Under the pieces are notes generated by a model. It searched no databases and was not told the DNA's origin. It saw nothing but the letters and a program-made list of their open reading frames with translations. A stretch of DNA of 64,000 nucleotides from G965220305 sp965220305 (lineage in GTDB: Bacteria; Chloroflexota; Dehalococcoidia; Lucifugimonadales; UBA3495), in assembly GCA_965220305.1 (NCBI GenBank), contig OZ244817.1:1488001-1552000 (forward strand), in the 5' to 3' direction. The position numbers and the translations under genes are program-made. Each line of letters begins with the position of its first letter. The stretch's first letter is position 1. Positions 42,377-50,937 of this stretch are shown piece after piece.

Positions 42377-43942
42377 TCACAGGGGAATGTTGCCGTGCTT
42401 CTTGGCCGGCAGGGTGTCCCGCTTGTTCTGCAGCATGTCCAAGGCTCCGACTATCTTGGCGCGGGTCTCCGCCGGGTCGATAACGTCGTCGATGAAGCCC
42501 CGGCTGGCCGCCACGTAGGGGTTGGTGAACTTTTCCTGGTAATCGGCTATCATCTCCTGGCGCAGCGCCTCTGGGTTCTCCGCCTTGGAAATTTCCTCCC
42601 GGTAGATGATGTTCACCGCTCCGTCCGGTCCCATGACGGCAATTTCCGCCGAAGGCCAGGACAGGTTGATGTCCGAGCGCAGGTGCTTGCTGCTCATAAC
42701 GATGTAGGCCCCGCCGTAGGCCTTGCGGGTAATCACCGTCACCTTGGGCACGGTGGCTTCGGCGTAGGCGTAGATTAGCTTGGCGCCGTGGCGGATGATG
42801 CCGCCGTATTCCTGGTCCACCCCGGGCATGAACCCGGGAACGTCCACCAGGGTAACCAGGGGAATGTTGAAACAGTCGCAGAAGCGGACGAAGCGGGCCG
42901 CCTTGCTGGAAGCGTTGATGTCCAACACCCCCGCCAGGTAAGAGGGCTGGTTGCCCACCAGACCCACGGCGCGGCCATTGAACCGGCCAAACCCCACCAC
43001 CACGTTGGCGGCGTAGCTGGGCTGCACCTCCATAAATTCCTCGTCATCCACGATGCGGTAGATGATGTCCCGAATGTCGTAAGGGCGGTTGGGTTCATCG
43101 GGCACCAGGTAGCGCAACTCCTGGTCGGCACGCCCGGGCGGGTCTTGCGTCGGGAAGGCGGGAGAGTCGTCAAGGTTGTTGGAGGGCAGGAAACTGAGCA
43201 ACCGCCGCACTTCCTCCAAGCATTCCTCGTCGCTCTCGTAGACGAAGTGGGCCACGCCGCTGCGGGTAGCGTGGGCATCGGCCCCGCCCAGCTCTTCGTG
43301 GGTTACCTCTGCGCCGGTGACGGCCCGCACCACGTCCGGGCCGGTGATGTACATCTGCCCGGTGCCCCGCACCATGAAGGTGAAGTCGGTGATGGCCGGC
43401 GAGTACACCGCGCCCCCGGCGGAGGGCCCCATAATTACGGAAATCTGGGGAATAACCCCGGAATAGAGGGTATTCCGCAGGAAAATATCGCCGTAGGCCG
43501 CCAGGCTCAGGGCACCCTCCTGGATACGGGCGCCCCCGGAGTCGTTCAGGCCCACCAGTGGGCAGCCGTTCTTGCCCGCCAGGTCCATCACCTTGCAGAT
43601 TTTTTGGCCCACCACCTCGGACAGGGAGCCACCGAACACGGTGAAGTCCTGGGCGAAGGCAAACACCTGCCTGCCGTCCACCTTGCCGTAGCCGGTAACT
43701 ACGGCGTCGCCCAAAAACCGCCGGTCGGCCAGCCCGAAGTCGGTGGTGCGGTGGGTGACGAAGGGGTCCAACTCGCAGAAGGTGCCCTCGTCCATCAACT
43801 TGGCCAGCCGCTCCCGGGCGGTCAGCTTACCCCGGCTGTGCTGCTGGTCGATGCGGTTTTGCCCACCGCCCTTATGGGACTGCTGCCGCATCTCCTCCAA
43901 GGCTTCCAGGTTCTGGTCAATCAATCGTTTTTCTACAGTCAC
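42377..43942 (-). CDS. Acyl-CoA carboxylase carboxyltransferase (propionyl-CoA type)
   Basis: A 521-residue carboxyltransferase of the PccB/MmdA type. HSRGKLTARERLAKLMDEGTF, FAQDFTVFGGSLSEVVGQKI, LNDSGGARIQEGALSLAAYG and GPSAGGAVYSPAITDFTFMV are the N-terminal (CoA) part; the C-terminal part includes VDVPGFMPGVDQEYGGIIRHGAKL, with VTVITRKAYGGAYIVMSSKH. It transfers CO2 from biotin to propionyl- or methylmalonyl-CoA. No biotin carboxylase or biotin carrier gene is nearby, so the rest of the complex lies elsewhere and the exact substrate is open. Confidence 0.92.
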   Translation of the reverse strand: MTVEKRLIDQNLEALEEMRQQSHKGGGQNRIDQQHSRGKLTARERLAKLMDEGTFCELDPFVTHRTTDFGLADRRFLGDAVVTGYGKVDGRQVFAFAQDFTVFGGSLSEVVGQKICKVMDLAGKNGCPLVGLNDSGGARIQEGALSLAAYGDIFLRNTLYSGVIPQISVIMGPSAGGAVYSPAITDFTFMVRGTGQMYITGPDVVRAVTGAEVTHEELGGADAHATRSGVAHFVYESDEECLEEVRRLLSFLPSNNLDDSPAFPTQDPPGRADQELRYLVPDEPNRPYDIRDIIYRIVDDEEFMEVQPSYAANVVVGFGRFNGRAVGLVGNQPSYLAGVLDINASSKAARFVRFCDCFNIPLVTLVDVPGFMPGVDQEYGGIIRHGAKLIYAYAEATVPKVTVITRKAYGGAYIVMSSKHLRSDINLSWPSAEIAVMGPDGAVNIIYREEISKAENPEALRQEMIADYQEKFTNPYVAASRGFIDDVIDPAETRAKIVGALDMLQNKRDTLPAKKHGNIPL

Positions 43943-44078
43943 GACCCGTCCTTGAGGCTCCCAGATTCAGGCCCATGCTAGCAGAAGGGTATAGGCGGTG
44001 CAAGGCAACGGTGTCCGGTGTAGAATGCGTGTACGTGCAATGCGCGTCGAGTGAAGGTAATGTAGGGAGATGGAGCGA

Positions 44079-44306
44079 ATGAAATACCCTCGCATCACCG
44101 TAGACCCGGCTCAGATGGGGGGCGTTCCCTGCATTCGGGGTCTGCGAATCCCAGTTGCCACGGTCTTGGGCATGTTAGCCAGCCGAATGACGGAAGAGGA
44201 GATTTTCGACGCCTATCCCGACCTGGAACCGGAGGACATCGAAGAAGCGCTGTGCTTTGCGGCTGAGGCCGTGCGAGAACGCCAAATACCGCTTATCACC
44301 CGATGA
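44079..44306 (+). CDS. DUF433 antitoxin
   Basis: A 75-residue helix-turn-helix-like protein: YPRITVDPAQMGGVPCIRGLRIPV and VLGMLASRMTEEEIFDAYPDL, the DUF433 pattern. ATG 44079 is preferred to 44070 because AGGGAG then sits a proper distance upstream and the family starts here. Its end overlaps the toxin gene start by four bases (ATGA). Confidence 0.88.
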   Translation: MKYPRITVDPAQMGGVPCIRGLRIPVATVLGMLASRMTEEEIFDAYPDLEPEDIEEALCFAAEAVRERQIPLITR

Positions 44307-44674
44307 GGTTCTTGGTGGACAATTCGTTATCGCCGGCGATTGCCGAGGGTCTGCGGCAAGCCGGACACGAGGCCGTTCATGTCAGGGCATACGGAATGCG
44401 CGCAGCCGCTGACGCTGCAATATCAGACTTGGCCGCCAGAGAACACCGGATACTCATTTCAAATGATACCGATTTCGGGACATTGTTGGCATTGCAACAG
44501 GAAACCTTGCCGTCAGTCATCCTCTTCCGGCTACCTCCCCGTCAAAATAATCCTGAATCGCCACTGAATCTTTTGCTGGACAATCCGACAAATTTGAGCG
44601 CCTTGGAATACGGTTGGATAGTTGTACTCGGTGAATCACGTATCCGCATCCGTCAGTTGCCAATAGGCGACTGA
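44303..44674 (+). CDS. DUF5615 PIN-like toxin
   Basis: A 123-residue PIN-like nuclease: MRFLVDNSLSPAIAEGLRQAG holds the first acidic residue, RILISNDTDFGTLLALQQ the next ones. It is the usual partner of DUF433 proteins, thought to be an RNase held by the antitoxin. The two form a small toxin-antitoxin operon. Confidence 0.9.
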   Translation: MRFLVDNSLSPAIAEGLRQAGHEAVHVRAYGMRAAADAAISDLAAREHRILISNDTDFGTLLALQQETLPSVILFRLPPRQNNPESPLNLLLDNPTNLSALEYGWIVVLGESRIRIRQLPIGD

Positions 44675-44714
44675 CGGCGTCTTCTCGGCATCCTCTCTTA
44701 GGAAGTCCGCGTCC

Positions 44715-45689
44715 ATGCTCCAAGACAAGTACCCCTTCTCCCAGTTGACTGTCTCCCAGGGCGAACCCCTGGCCTGGGGACGGCGCACCTACGTCATGGG
44801 CATCATCAACGTGACTCCGGACTCCTTCTCCGGCGACGGTCTTGGGTCGGACATTCCCGCCATCGTGGAGCAGGCCCGGCGTTTCCAGGCGGAGGGGGCC
44901 GACATCCTGGACGTGGGCGCTGAGTCCACCCGCCCCGGCTCCTCACCCGTTGGCGTCAGCGAGGAACTGGTCCGCCTGATTCCCGCCCTGGAAGCCATCC
45001 GCAGCCGGGTGGACCTGCCCATCAGCGTGGACACCTACAAATCGGAGGTAGCCCTTCGCGCCGTGGAAGCCGGAGCCGGGATCATCAACGACGTTTGGGG
45101 GCTGAAGGCCGACCCCGGCATCGCCCGGGTGGCTGCGGACTCGGGCGCAGGTCTGGTAATCATGCACAACGGAAGACCCCGGCCACCGGGCCGCCCCGTT
45201 GAGACAAGTAACCCTGCGGGGCGGGCCGGATGGCAGGAGAACCGCCGGTACCAGGACCTGCTGCCGGACATTCTCGCCAGCCTGAGCCGCAGCATCGGCA
45301 TTGCCCGGGAGGCGGGAGTCGCCGAAGAGCAGATAATCGTTGACCCGGGCATCGGTTTTGGCAAGACCCCGGAGCACAACCTGGAAGTCCTGCGGCGGCT
45401 GGACGAGTTCAAGGCCCTGGGCTATCCCCTGCTGGTGGGCGCTTCCCGCAAGTCCACCATCGGCCTGGTGCTGGACCTGCCGGCAGACCAGCGGATGGTG
45501 GGGTGGGCCGGAGGCTTAGTGGAAGGCACCGCCGCCACGGTGGCCCTTTCCATCGCCGGCGGGGCCGACATTGTCCGGGTCCATGACGTGAAGGAAATGG
45601 TGCGGGTGTGCCGCATGAGCGACGCCGTCCTGCGCGGTTGGCGGCCCCCGAATTGGCCGGATGGTGGGGTGGGCCGGAGGCACCAGTGA
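44715..45689 (+). CDS. folP: Dihydropteroate synthase with in-frame repeat insertions
   Basis: A 324-residue DHPS: MGIINVTPDSFSGDG, DVGAESTRPGSSP, VDTYKSEV, INDVWGLKAD and the C-terminal ADIVRVHDVKEM are all present, so it is likely active in folate synthesis. It is longer than usual because two repeat-derived stretches sit in frame. RPPGRPVETSNPAGRAG in the loop after MHNGRP is encoded by a family D palindrome (45193-45222), and GWAGGL before VEGTAATVALS by a short family E repeat. The stop overlaps the folK start. Confidence 0.9.
   Translation: MLQDKYPFSQLTVSQGEPLAWGRRTYVMGIINVTPDSFSGDGLGSDIPAIVEQARRFQAEGADILDVGAESTRPGSSPVGVSEELVRLIPALEAIRSRVDLPISVDTYKSEVALRAVEAGAGIINDVWGLKADPGIARVAADSGAGLVIMHNGRPRPPGRPVETSNPAGRAGWQENRRYQDLLPDILASLSRSIGIAREAGVAEEQIIVDPGIGFGKTPEHNLEVLRRLDEFKALGYPLLVGASRKSTIGLVLDLPADQRMVGWAGGLVEGTAATVALSIAGGADIVRVHDVKEMVRVCRMSDAVLRGWRPPNWPDGGVGRRHQ
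45193..45222. repeat. Palindrome family D inside folP (copy 2)
   Basis: GCCCCGTTGAGACAAGTAAC plus CCTGCGGGGC: the same core as 25681-25714, with shorter arms, in frame inside folP and encoding RPVETSNPAG. Confidence 0.75.
45493..45515 (+). repeat. Short repeat family E in folP (copy 1)
   Basis: GGTGGGGTGGGCCGGAGGC preceded by GGAT; encodes MVGWAGG in frame. Identical at 45659-45681 and nearly so at 45778-45799. Confidence 0.75.
45659..45681 (+). repeat. Short repeat family E at the folP-folK junction (copy 2)
   Basis: Identical copy that also supplies the ribosome site GGAGG for folK, whose GTG start lies a few bases on. Confidence 0.75.
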
Positions 45690-46219
45690 GGGCCTACCTG
45701 GGCCTGGGGGCCAACCTGGGGGACCGGGAAGCCAGCCTAACCCAAGCGTTGGTCCTGCTGCAGAACGCCCCAGACCTGATGGTAGGGTGGGCCGGAGGCA
45801 TAACGGTAACCAGGTCGTCCTCCGTCTACGAGACGGCTCCCTGGGGCTACACCCAGCAGCCCGACTTCCTCAACTGCGTTTTTGAGGTAGCGACTCGACT
45901 ATCGCCCGTGGCCCTGCTGCGGCGCACCCAGGGAGTGGAACAGGCAGTTGGAAGGCAACCCAGCTTCCGCTACGGCCCACGGCTGATTGACGTGGACATT
46001 CTTTTATACGGCGGCGTGGCCCTGAGCCTGGACCAGCCCGACTTGCAGTTACCCCATCCCCGTCTGGCGGAGCGGGCCTTCGTGCTGACCCCCCTGGCGG
46101 AACTGGCGGGGGAACTGGTCCACCCGGTTTTGCGCCGCAACATGGCCGAGCTGTCCCTGAAAGTGCCCGGGCAGGAGGGAGTCCGACGGTGGGGGCCGCC
46201 GTTGGCGCTTCCCATATAA
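45686..46219 (+). CDS. folK: 2-amino-4-hydroxy-6-hydroxymethyldihydropteridine pyrophosphokinase
   Basis: A 177-residue HPPK. VRAYLGLGANLGDREASLTQAL is the substrate-binding start, SSVYETAPWGYTQQPDFLN the second signature, and IDVDILLYGG the third with the two metal Asp residues. Start GTG 45686 overlaps the folP stop in GTGA. The stretch DLMVGWAGGITVTRS before SSVYET is longer than usual, because a copy of the family E repeat (45778-45799) lies in frame here. Confidence 0.93.
   Translation: MRAYLGLGANLGDREASLTQALVLLQNAPDLMVGWAGGITVTRSSSVYETAPWGYTQQPDFLNCVFEVATRLSPVALLRRTQGVEQAVGRQPSFRYGPRLIDVDILLYGGVALSLDQPDLQLPHPRLAERAFVLTPLAELAGELVHPVLRRNMAELSLKVPGQEGVRRWGPPLALPI
45778..45799 (+). repeat. 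Short repeat family E in folK (copy 3)
   Basis: GATGGTAGGGTGGGCCGGAG then GC, one base different from the others; encodes MVGWAGG. Confidence 0.75.
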
Positions 46220-46223
46220 ATCT

Positions 46224-46269
46224 GCTGCCGCCCCACGCAAGGTTACTTGTCTCAACGTGGGGCAGCAGC
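46224..46269. repeat. Palindrome family D after folK (copy 3)
   Basis: The arms GCTGCCGCCCCAC and GTGGGGCAGCAGC enclose the complement of the family D core (GCAAGGTTACTTGTCTCAAC). It could also serve as a folK terminator, but no T-run follows. Confidence 0.7.
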
Positions 46270-46349
46270 AGGGTCTTGGGCTGCGGCCCGCCTGAAGAAC
46301 GGTGGGGCAATGTAGCCGGGCCAGGAAGGTTGACAATCCGACGGGCCTA

Positions 46350-46437
46350 TCGCATATTTGTACGGTGGACAAATTCTGTCCTCGCCATACAAAAATAGAT
46401 ACGTGGCCCCTGCTGGCGATGCAGTTCGCCAGCAGGG
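46350..46437 (+). promoter_or_regulatory. groEL leader with two inverted repeats
   Basis: Two structures are visible. A loose inverted repeat TTTGTACGGTGGAC / GTCCTCGCCATACAAA lies at about 46357-46394 and might be an operator; it is not a CIRCE element. A perfect 11-base hairpin CCCTGCTGGCG / CGCCAGCAGGG (46408-46437) lies just before the groEL ribosome site, where it could affect translation. Confidence 0.45.
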
Positions 46438-46458
46438 AATGAGACTAAGGAGGTAACG

Positions 46459-48084
46459 GTGCCGGACAAGCAACTAGTCTTTGACAATGAAGCCCGCGAG
46501 AGTCTGATGCGCGGCGTTGCGCAATTGAGCCGGGTCGTGGGGCTAACCCTGGGGCCCAGCGGTCGAAACGTGATTTTGAGCCGTATGTGGACCATGCCGG
46601 TGGTTTGCAGCGACGGCGTAACCATCGCTAAAGAGGTGGAACTACCCAACCCCTACGAGAATATGGGGGCCCAACTGGTGAAGGAGGCCGCCTCCAAGAC
46701 CAACGACGTGGTGGGAGACGGGACCACAACATCGGTGGTGCTGGCCCAGGCCATGGTGCACGATGGCTTTATGAACGTGGCCGCCGGCGCCAGCGGCACC
46801 TCCTTGAAAGAAGGTATCGACCGAGCGGTGAACGCGGTGGTGCAGGAGCTGGCCAAGGTGGCGGTGCCTGTGGAGAACCGGGAGCAGATTCAGCGGGTGG
46901 CCGCCCTCTCCGCCCACGAAGAGGCCATCGCCGCGCTGATAGCCGAAGCGATGGACAAGGTGGGACGGGAAGGGGTAATCACCGTCGAAGAGTCCAAGAG
47001 CCTCAACGACGAGTTGGAAGTGGTGGAAGGCATGAAGCTGGACCGGGGCTATCTATCGCCCCACTTCGTCACCGACGCCCAGCGGATGGAAGTGGCGCTG
47101 GACGAACCCTACTTCCTGATTACCGACCAGAAGGTCAGCACCACCAATGACATCGTTCCCCTGTTGGAAAAGCTGAACCAGGCCGGCAACCGCCCCCTGG
47201 TAATCATCGCCGAGGACGTGGACGGGGAAGCCCTGGCCACCCTGGTGATGAATAAGATACGCGGCACCATCAGTTGTGTCGCCATCAAGGCCCCCGGTTT
47301 CGGGGACCGCCGCAAGGCCCTGCTGGAAGACCTCTCCATCCTGACCGGAGGCACGGTCATCAGCAACGACACCGGCCTGCAACTGGAATCGGCGGAAATC
47401 GCCCACCTGGGCCGGGCCCGCCGCCTGCTGGCCCTGAAGGACGAGTCCACCATCATCGAAGGGCACGGCTCCGAGGGAGACATTGAGAGCCGCATCGAGC
47501 AAATCCGGGTGCAGGTTGAGGACACCACCTCCGACTACGACCGGGAAAAGTTGCAGGAACGGTTGGCAGCCCTCTCCGGCGGCGTCGGGGTCATCAAGGT
47601 CGGCGCAGCCACCGAGCCGGAGTTGAACGAGCGCAAGTCCCGGACTGAGGACGCCCTGTCGGCAACCCGCGCCGCGGTGGAAGAGGGCATTGTGGCCGGC
47701 GGCGGCGTGGCCCTGGTTCGGGCCGAGCACGTGGTGGAAGAACTGGAAGCCACCCTGTCCGGCGACCAGCGGCTGGGAGCCCGGTTGGTGCGACGGGCCC
47801 TGAGCGCCCCCATCAACCTCATTTCCGAGAACTCCGGCTATCCGGGACAAGTGGTCCTGGAACACGTGCGCAACGGGGAAGGGGACTGGGGTTTTGACGC
47901 CGAGGCGGGGGAGTACGACCACCTGATCCAGCGGGGCATCATCGACCCCGCCAAGGTGACCCGCTCCGCACTGCAGAACGCCGCCAGCGTCGCCGGTATG
48001 ATGATTACCACCCAGGCGGTGGTGACCGAGATTCCGGTGTTCAAGCCGCTGCCCGCGGACATCCAGGACTTCATGCACGACTAG
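46459..48084 (+). CDS. groEL: Chaperonin GroEL
   Basis: A 541-residue group I chaperonin. VGLTLGPSGRNVIL and VGDGTTTSVVLAQAM carry the ATP-binding motifs; APGFGDRRKALLEDLSILTGG, and EEGIVAGGGVALVRAE mark the intermediate and equatorial domains. The C-terminus ends ADIQDFMHD and lacks the Gly-Gly-Met repeats of many GroELs. Start GTG 46459 with AAGGAGG upstream. No groES lies beside it, so it is either a second GroEL or a lone gene. Confidence 0.95.
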   Translation: MPDKQLVFDNEARESLMRGVAQLSRVVGLTLGPSGRNVILSRMWTMPVVCSDGVTIAKEVELPNPYENMGAQLVKEAASKTNDVVGDGTTTSVVLAQAMVHDGFMNVAAGASGTSLKEGIDRAVNAVVQELAKVAVPVENREQIQRVAALSAHEEAIAALIAEAMDKVGREGVITVEESKSLNDELEVVEGMKLDRGYLSPHFVTDAQRMEVALDEPYFLITDQKVSTTNDIVPLLEKLNQAGNRPLVIIAEDVDGEALATLVMNKIRGTISCVAIKAPGFGDRRKALLEDLSILTGGTVISNDTGLQLESAEIAHLGRARRLLALKDESTIIEGHGSEGDIESRIEQIRVQVEDTTSDYDREKLQERLAALSGGVGVIKVGAATEPELNERKSRTEDALSATRAAVEEGIVAGGGVALVRAEHVVEELEATLSGDQRLGARLVRRALSAPINLISENSGYPGQVVLEHVRNGEGDWGFDAEAGEYDHLIQRGIIDPAKVTRSALQNAASVAGMMITTQAVVTEIPVFKPLPADIQDFMHD

Positions 48085-48122
48085 TTTCCCAACCACTCCG
48101 CAACCACCAATACAGGAGCAAA

Positions 48123-48175
48123 ACCGGCCCGGAACGGTCAGACCCCAGGAATGACCAGCCGGGCCGGTGTTTTGA
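48123..48175 (+). terminator. Terminator after groEL
   Basis: Stem ACCGGCCCGG / CCGGGCCGGT (48123-48132 with 48159-48168), then GTTTTGAG. The loop is long (26 bases). Confidence 0.65.
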
Positions 48176-48182
48176 GCAGACC

Positions 48183-48701
48183 ATGATTGGCGCGCCCCTG
48201 GGCAGACAGTCCATCAACCAATTGGTACTGGCCACGCCTCCGCTGCTGGAGGACTACCTTTGCCTGTCGGAACAACTCCAGCCCAATGGCTTCGACCTGA
48301 CCCTGCGGGACGTGGCAAGCCCCACCTCCTCGGGCGGCATGGGTAGGTCGGCGGAGGAGCGGCAGTTGGCCGAGGTGGCCCCACTGGACTTCGACCAGGA
48401 CGGTTGGCTGGAGCTGGAGCCAGGGCCGTACCTGATTACTTTCAACGAAGTGGTGAACCTTACCCTGGACCTGATGGCCTTGGGCCGGCCCCGTTCCAGC
48501 CTGCTGCGAAGCGGCGTTAGCATTCACACCGCGGTCTGGGACGCCGGGTACCGGGGCCGGTCCCAGTCGCTGCTAACAGTGCATAACCCCTGGGGTTACC
48601 GGCTCCAACGGGGGGCGCGTTTGCTGCAATTGGTGTTTTTCCGGTTGGACCAGCCGGCGACCGAGGGCTACCAGGGCCAGTTCATGGGGGAAAATGTCTA
48701 G
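48183..48701 (+). CDS. dCTP deaminase / dUTPase-like protein
   Basis: A 172-residue protein of the dUTPase superfamily. LQPNGFDLTLRDV, RPRSSLLRSGVSIHTAVWDAGYRGRS and LQRGARLLQLVFF are the family motifs III-V-like blocks. It is shorter than bacterial dCTP deaminases and lacks a clear catalytic Glu motif for deamination, so a dUTPase or bifunctional enzyme is possible. It overlaps nothing; queG starts about 100 bases later, separated by a GC-rich hairpin region (48714-48760). Confidence 0.8.
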   Translation: MIGAPLGRQSINQLVLATPPLLEDYLCLSEQLQPNGFDLTLRDVASPTSSGGMGRSAEERQLAEVAPLDFDQDGWLELEPGPYLITFNEVVNLTLDLMALGRPRSSLLRSGVSIHTAVWDAGYRGRSQSLLTVHNPWGYRLQRGARLLQLVFFRLDQPATEGYQGQFMGENV

Positions 48702-48800
48702 TCGAGGATGCCGCCCCAGCCCGGCGCAACGTGCGCGCCCCGGGCTGGCGGTGGCGCGTTGCGTCTCCCGGCGCCCTTCGGGGTTAAGGGCGGGGCCGCC

Positions 48801-49991
48801 ATGAGCCCGGCCGCCAGGGTAAACGTGGAGACCACCGTAAAAGAGTATGCCGCCGAGTTGGGCTTCGATCTGGCACGGATAACCTCCGCGGAGCAGTTCG
48901 CCGAGGACCGGGCCATCGCCCTGGAACGCATCGAGGCTGGGCTGATGGACGGGCTGCCCTGGTACACCAGGGAGCGGGTCAACCGGGGTAGCCAGCCCCA
49001 GGAGTTGCTACCGGGCGCTCGATCGGTGATTTGCCTGGGCCTTAACTACTACCAGGAGGACGCCGCCGCCGAAAGGCCCCCTCTGACGGGAAAGGTGGCG
49101 CGCTACGCCCGGGGTCGGGACTATCACCGGCTGATGAAGGGCCGGATGCGCCGCTACGTGGAGGGGCTGGCCCAGCGGTTGGGCCAATCGGTGTCGGCCC
49201 GCTGGTACGTGGACGACGGCCCCATGCTGGACCGGGCGGCGGCCAACCGGGCCGGGCTGGGTTGGTTCGGCAAGAATACCAACATCCTCAGCCCCCAGCT
49301 CGGCTCTTGGGTGTTCCTGGGCCAGGTGATAACCGACTTGGAGATGACGCCGGACCCGCCCCTGGCCAAGACCTGCGGCAACTGCGTCCGCTGCATCGAC
49401 GCCTGCCCCACCGGGGCTATCACCGCCCCTTACACCATCGACAACAGCCGGTGCATTTCCCACCTCACCATCGAGAACCGGGGGAGCATTCCCCGGGAAC
49501 TGCGTCCCCTGATGCTGGACTGGGTCTTCGGCTGCGACATTTGCCAGGAAGTGTGCCCGGTCAACCGCAAAGCCAGGCCCACCAGCGAGCCGGCGTTCCA
49601 TCGTGAAGAGCTGGCCTCCCTGGACTTGATTGGACTGCTGGAGCTGACCGACGCCGAGTTCCTCCAACGTTTCCAGGGGACACCCATCATGCGGGCCAAG
49701 CGGGTCGGCCTGCAACGTAACGCCTGTGTCGCCCTGGGCAACCTTGGCGACTCCCGGGCAGTAGCCGCGTTGGCAAGGGCGCTGGGCAACGCCGAACCTT
49801 TGGTGCAGGGACATGCGGCCTGGGCCCTGGGACGGATTGGGGGCAACCAAGCCCGGGCCGCCCTGGAACAAGCTCAGGGTTCCGGACAGATTACCGACGG
49901 GCCGGTATTGGAGGAAATTGCCCTGGCCCTGGGCGACATGGATTCAGCCGAGGAAGGAAGGGCCTTTCAATCGTCCCAATCGTCCCAATAG
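48801..49991 (+). CDS. queG: Epoxyqueuosine reductase
   Basis: A 396-residue QueG, the cobalamin and iron-sulfur enzyme that reduces epoxyqueuosine to queuosine in tRNA. YVDDGPMLDRAAANRAGLGW-type region carries the catalytic Asp; CGNCVRCIDACPTGAI and CDICQEVCPVN bind two [4Fe-4S] clusters; the last 100 residues are HEAT-like repeats. ATG 48801 is preferred to 48708, which reads through a hairpin repeat. It completes the pathway begun by queFDCE; tgt and queA are not in the window. Confidence 0.93.
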   Translation: MSPAARVNVETTVKEYAAELGFDLARITSAEQFAEDRAIALERIEAGLMDGLPWYTRERVNRGSQPQELLPGARSVICLGLNYYQEDAAAERPPLTGKVARYARGRDYHRLMKGRMRRYVEGLAQRLGQSVSARWYVDDGPMLDRAAANRAGLGWFGKNTNILSPQLGSWVFLGQVITDLEMTPDPPLAKTCGNCVRCIDACPTGAITAPYTIDNSRCISHLTIENRGSIPRELRPLMLDWVFGCDICQEVCPVNRKARPTSEPAFHREELASLDLIGLLELTDAEFLQRFQGTPIMRAKRVGLQRNACVALGNLGDSRAVAALARALGNAEPLVQGHAAWALGRIGGNQARAALEQAQGSGQITDGPVLEEIALALGDMDSAEEGRAFQSSQSSQ

Positions 49992-50124
49992 TACGCTCAT
50001 GGTGAGCGGTCTCGCGGATATAATCGAACCACCTGGCGAGGAAGGACGTCAGCAAGTTAGGCCGTTGGGCGTTCAGCAGCGGATGGCCCAACTCTGAAGC
50101 CGCAGGAAGACACGGGAGGAGACC

Positions 50125-50937
50125 TTGGCGGGTCGCATTTTCCTGGCTAACGTGGGAGCCAACGCCTCCCACCGCTTTCAAAGTCCCATTTTCGCCGATG
50201 GGACTTTTGAAGTGCTGCCCATTCCCGAAGACCAGGACCTGCCCGGCGATAGCCTGGTACGTTTCCGACACCTGAAGTCCTTCTACAACCCGGAGGTCAG
50301 CCTGCGGGACTACCTACCGGAGCAGTGGTGGGACCGGCCCTGCCACTTCGACCCGGAGTTTTACACCTTCACCTACGGGGACAACTGCGACACCGCGCCC
50401 CGGGCCGCCGCGCTCAAGGGCATCGTGCCGGGAGACTACATCTTCTTCATCGTGCGCCTGGTGGGGTTTGAGGACGGCAAATACAACAACCAGCCGGGTT
50501 TCTACCTCATGGGGTACCTGGAGGTGGAGTCGATGCTGACATCCGTTACCGGCCTACCCGCAGCGGGAGACCTGGCCTGGGCGGGCGACAACGCCCACAT
50601 CCGCCGCGCCATCGCCAACCCCGATTGGTGGAACGGCTTCTGGGTATTCAAAGGCTCGGCCAACTCCCAGCGCTTTCGCCTGGCGGTGCCGGTGGACCGC
50701 AGCCTGGCATCCCGGGTTTTCCGCACCGCCGCCGACGAACCCTGGCGCTGGGACAGCCACCGGTCGGAGTTGCAGATTATCGGGTCTTACACCCGTAGCT
50801 GCCGCTGCGTCATCGACCCGGGCCAACCTGGCGGGCCGGAGCGGGCCGAGCAGTTTTGGCGGGCAATCGCTCAGGTGGTGGACATGGATGGGTTACCTCC
50901 CTCGGTAGCCCGTGGCCTCCGAGGACGCCCGGAGTAG
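50125..50937 (+). CDS. Nmad3 family putative nucleotide modification protein
   Basis: A 270-residue protein with the Nmad3-like opening IFLANVGANASHRFQSPIFADGTFEVLPIPED, then YGDNCDTAPRAAALKGIVPGDYIFFIVRLVGF. The Nmad (nucleotide modification associated domain) families are proposed to take part in making or handling modified bases in phage and mobile systems; activity is not shown for this family. Its 3' end overlaps the convergent EVE gene by 67 bases. GTG/TTG starts are available; the start at 50125 gives MAGRIF or LAGRIF. Confidence 0.75.
   Translation: MAGRIFLANVGANASHRFQSPIFADGTFEVLPIPEDQDLPGDSLVRFRHLKSFYNPEVSLRDYLPEQWWDRPCHFDPEFYTFTYGDNCDTAPRAAALKGIVPGDYIFFIVRLVGFEDGKYNNQPGFYLMGYLEVESMLTSVTGLPAAGDLAWAGDNAHIRRAIANPDWWNGFWVFKGSANSQRFRLAVPVDRSLASRVFRTAADEPWRWDSHRSELQIIGSYTRSCRCVIDPGQPGGPERAEQFWRAIAQVVDMDGLPPSVARGLRGRPE

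Noticed and set aside
45493..45799. CRISPR-like repeat in the fol region
   Set aside because: The repeats are few, unequally spaced and lie inside coding sequence; no spacer structure.
46350..46458. CIRCE operator before groEL
   Set aside because: The TTAGCACTC...GAGTGCTAA sequence is not there; the inverted repeat present is different.
48705..48790. Terminator or attenuator before queG
   Set aside because: A stem CCAGCCCGG / CCGGGCTGG exists but there is no T-run after it, so its role is unclear.
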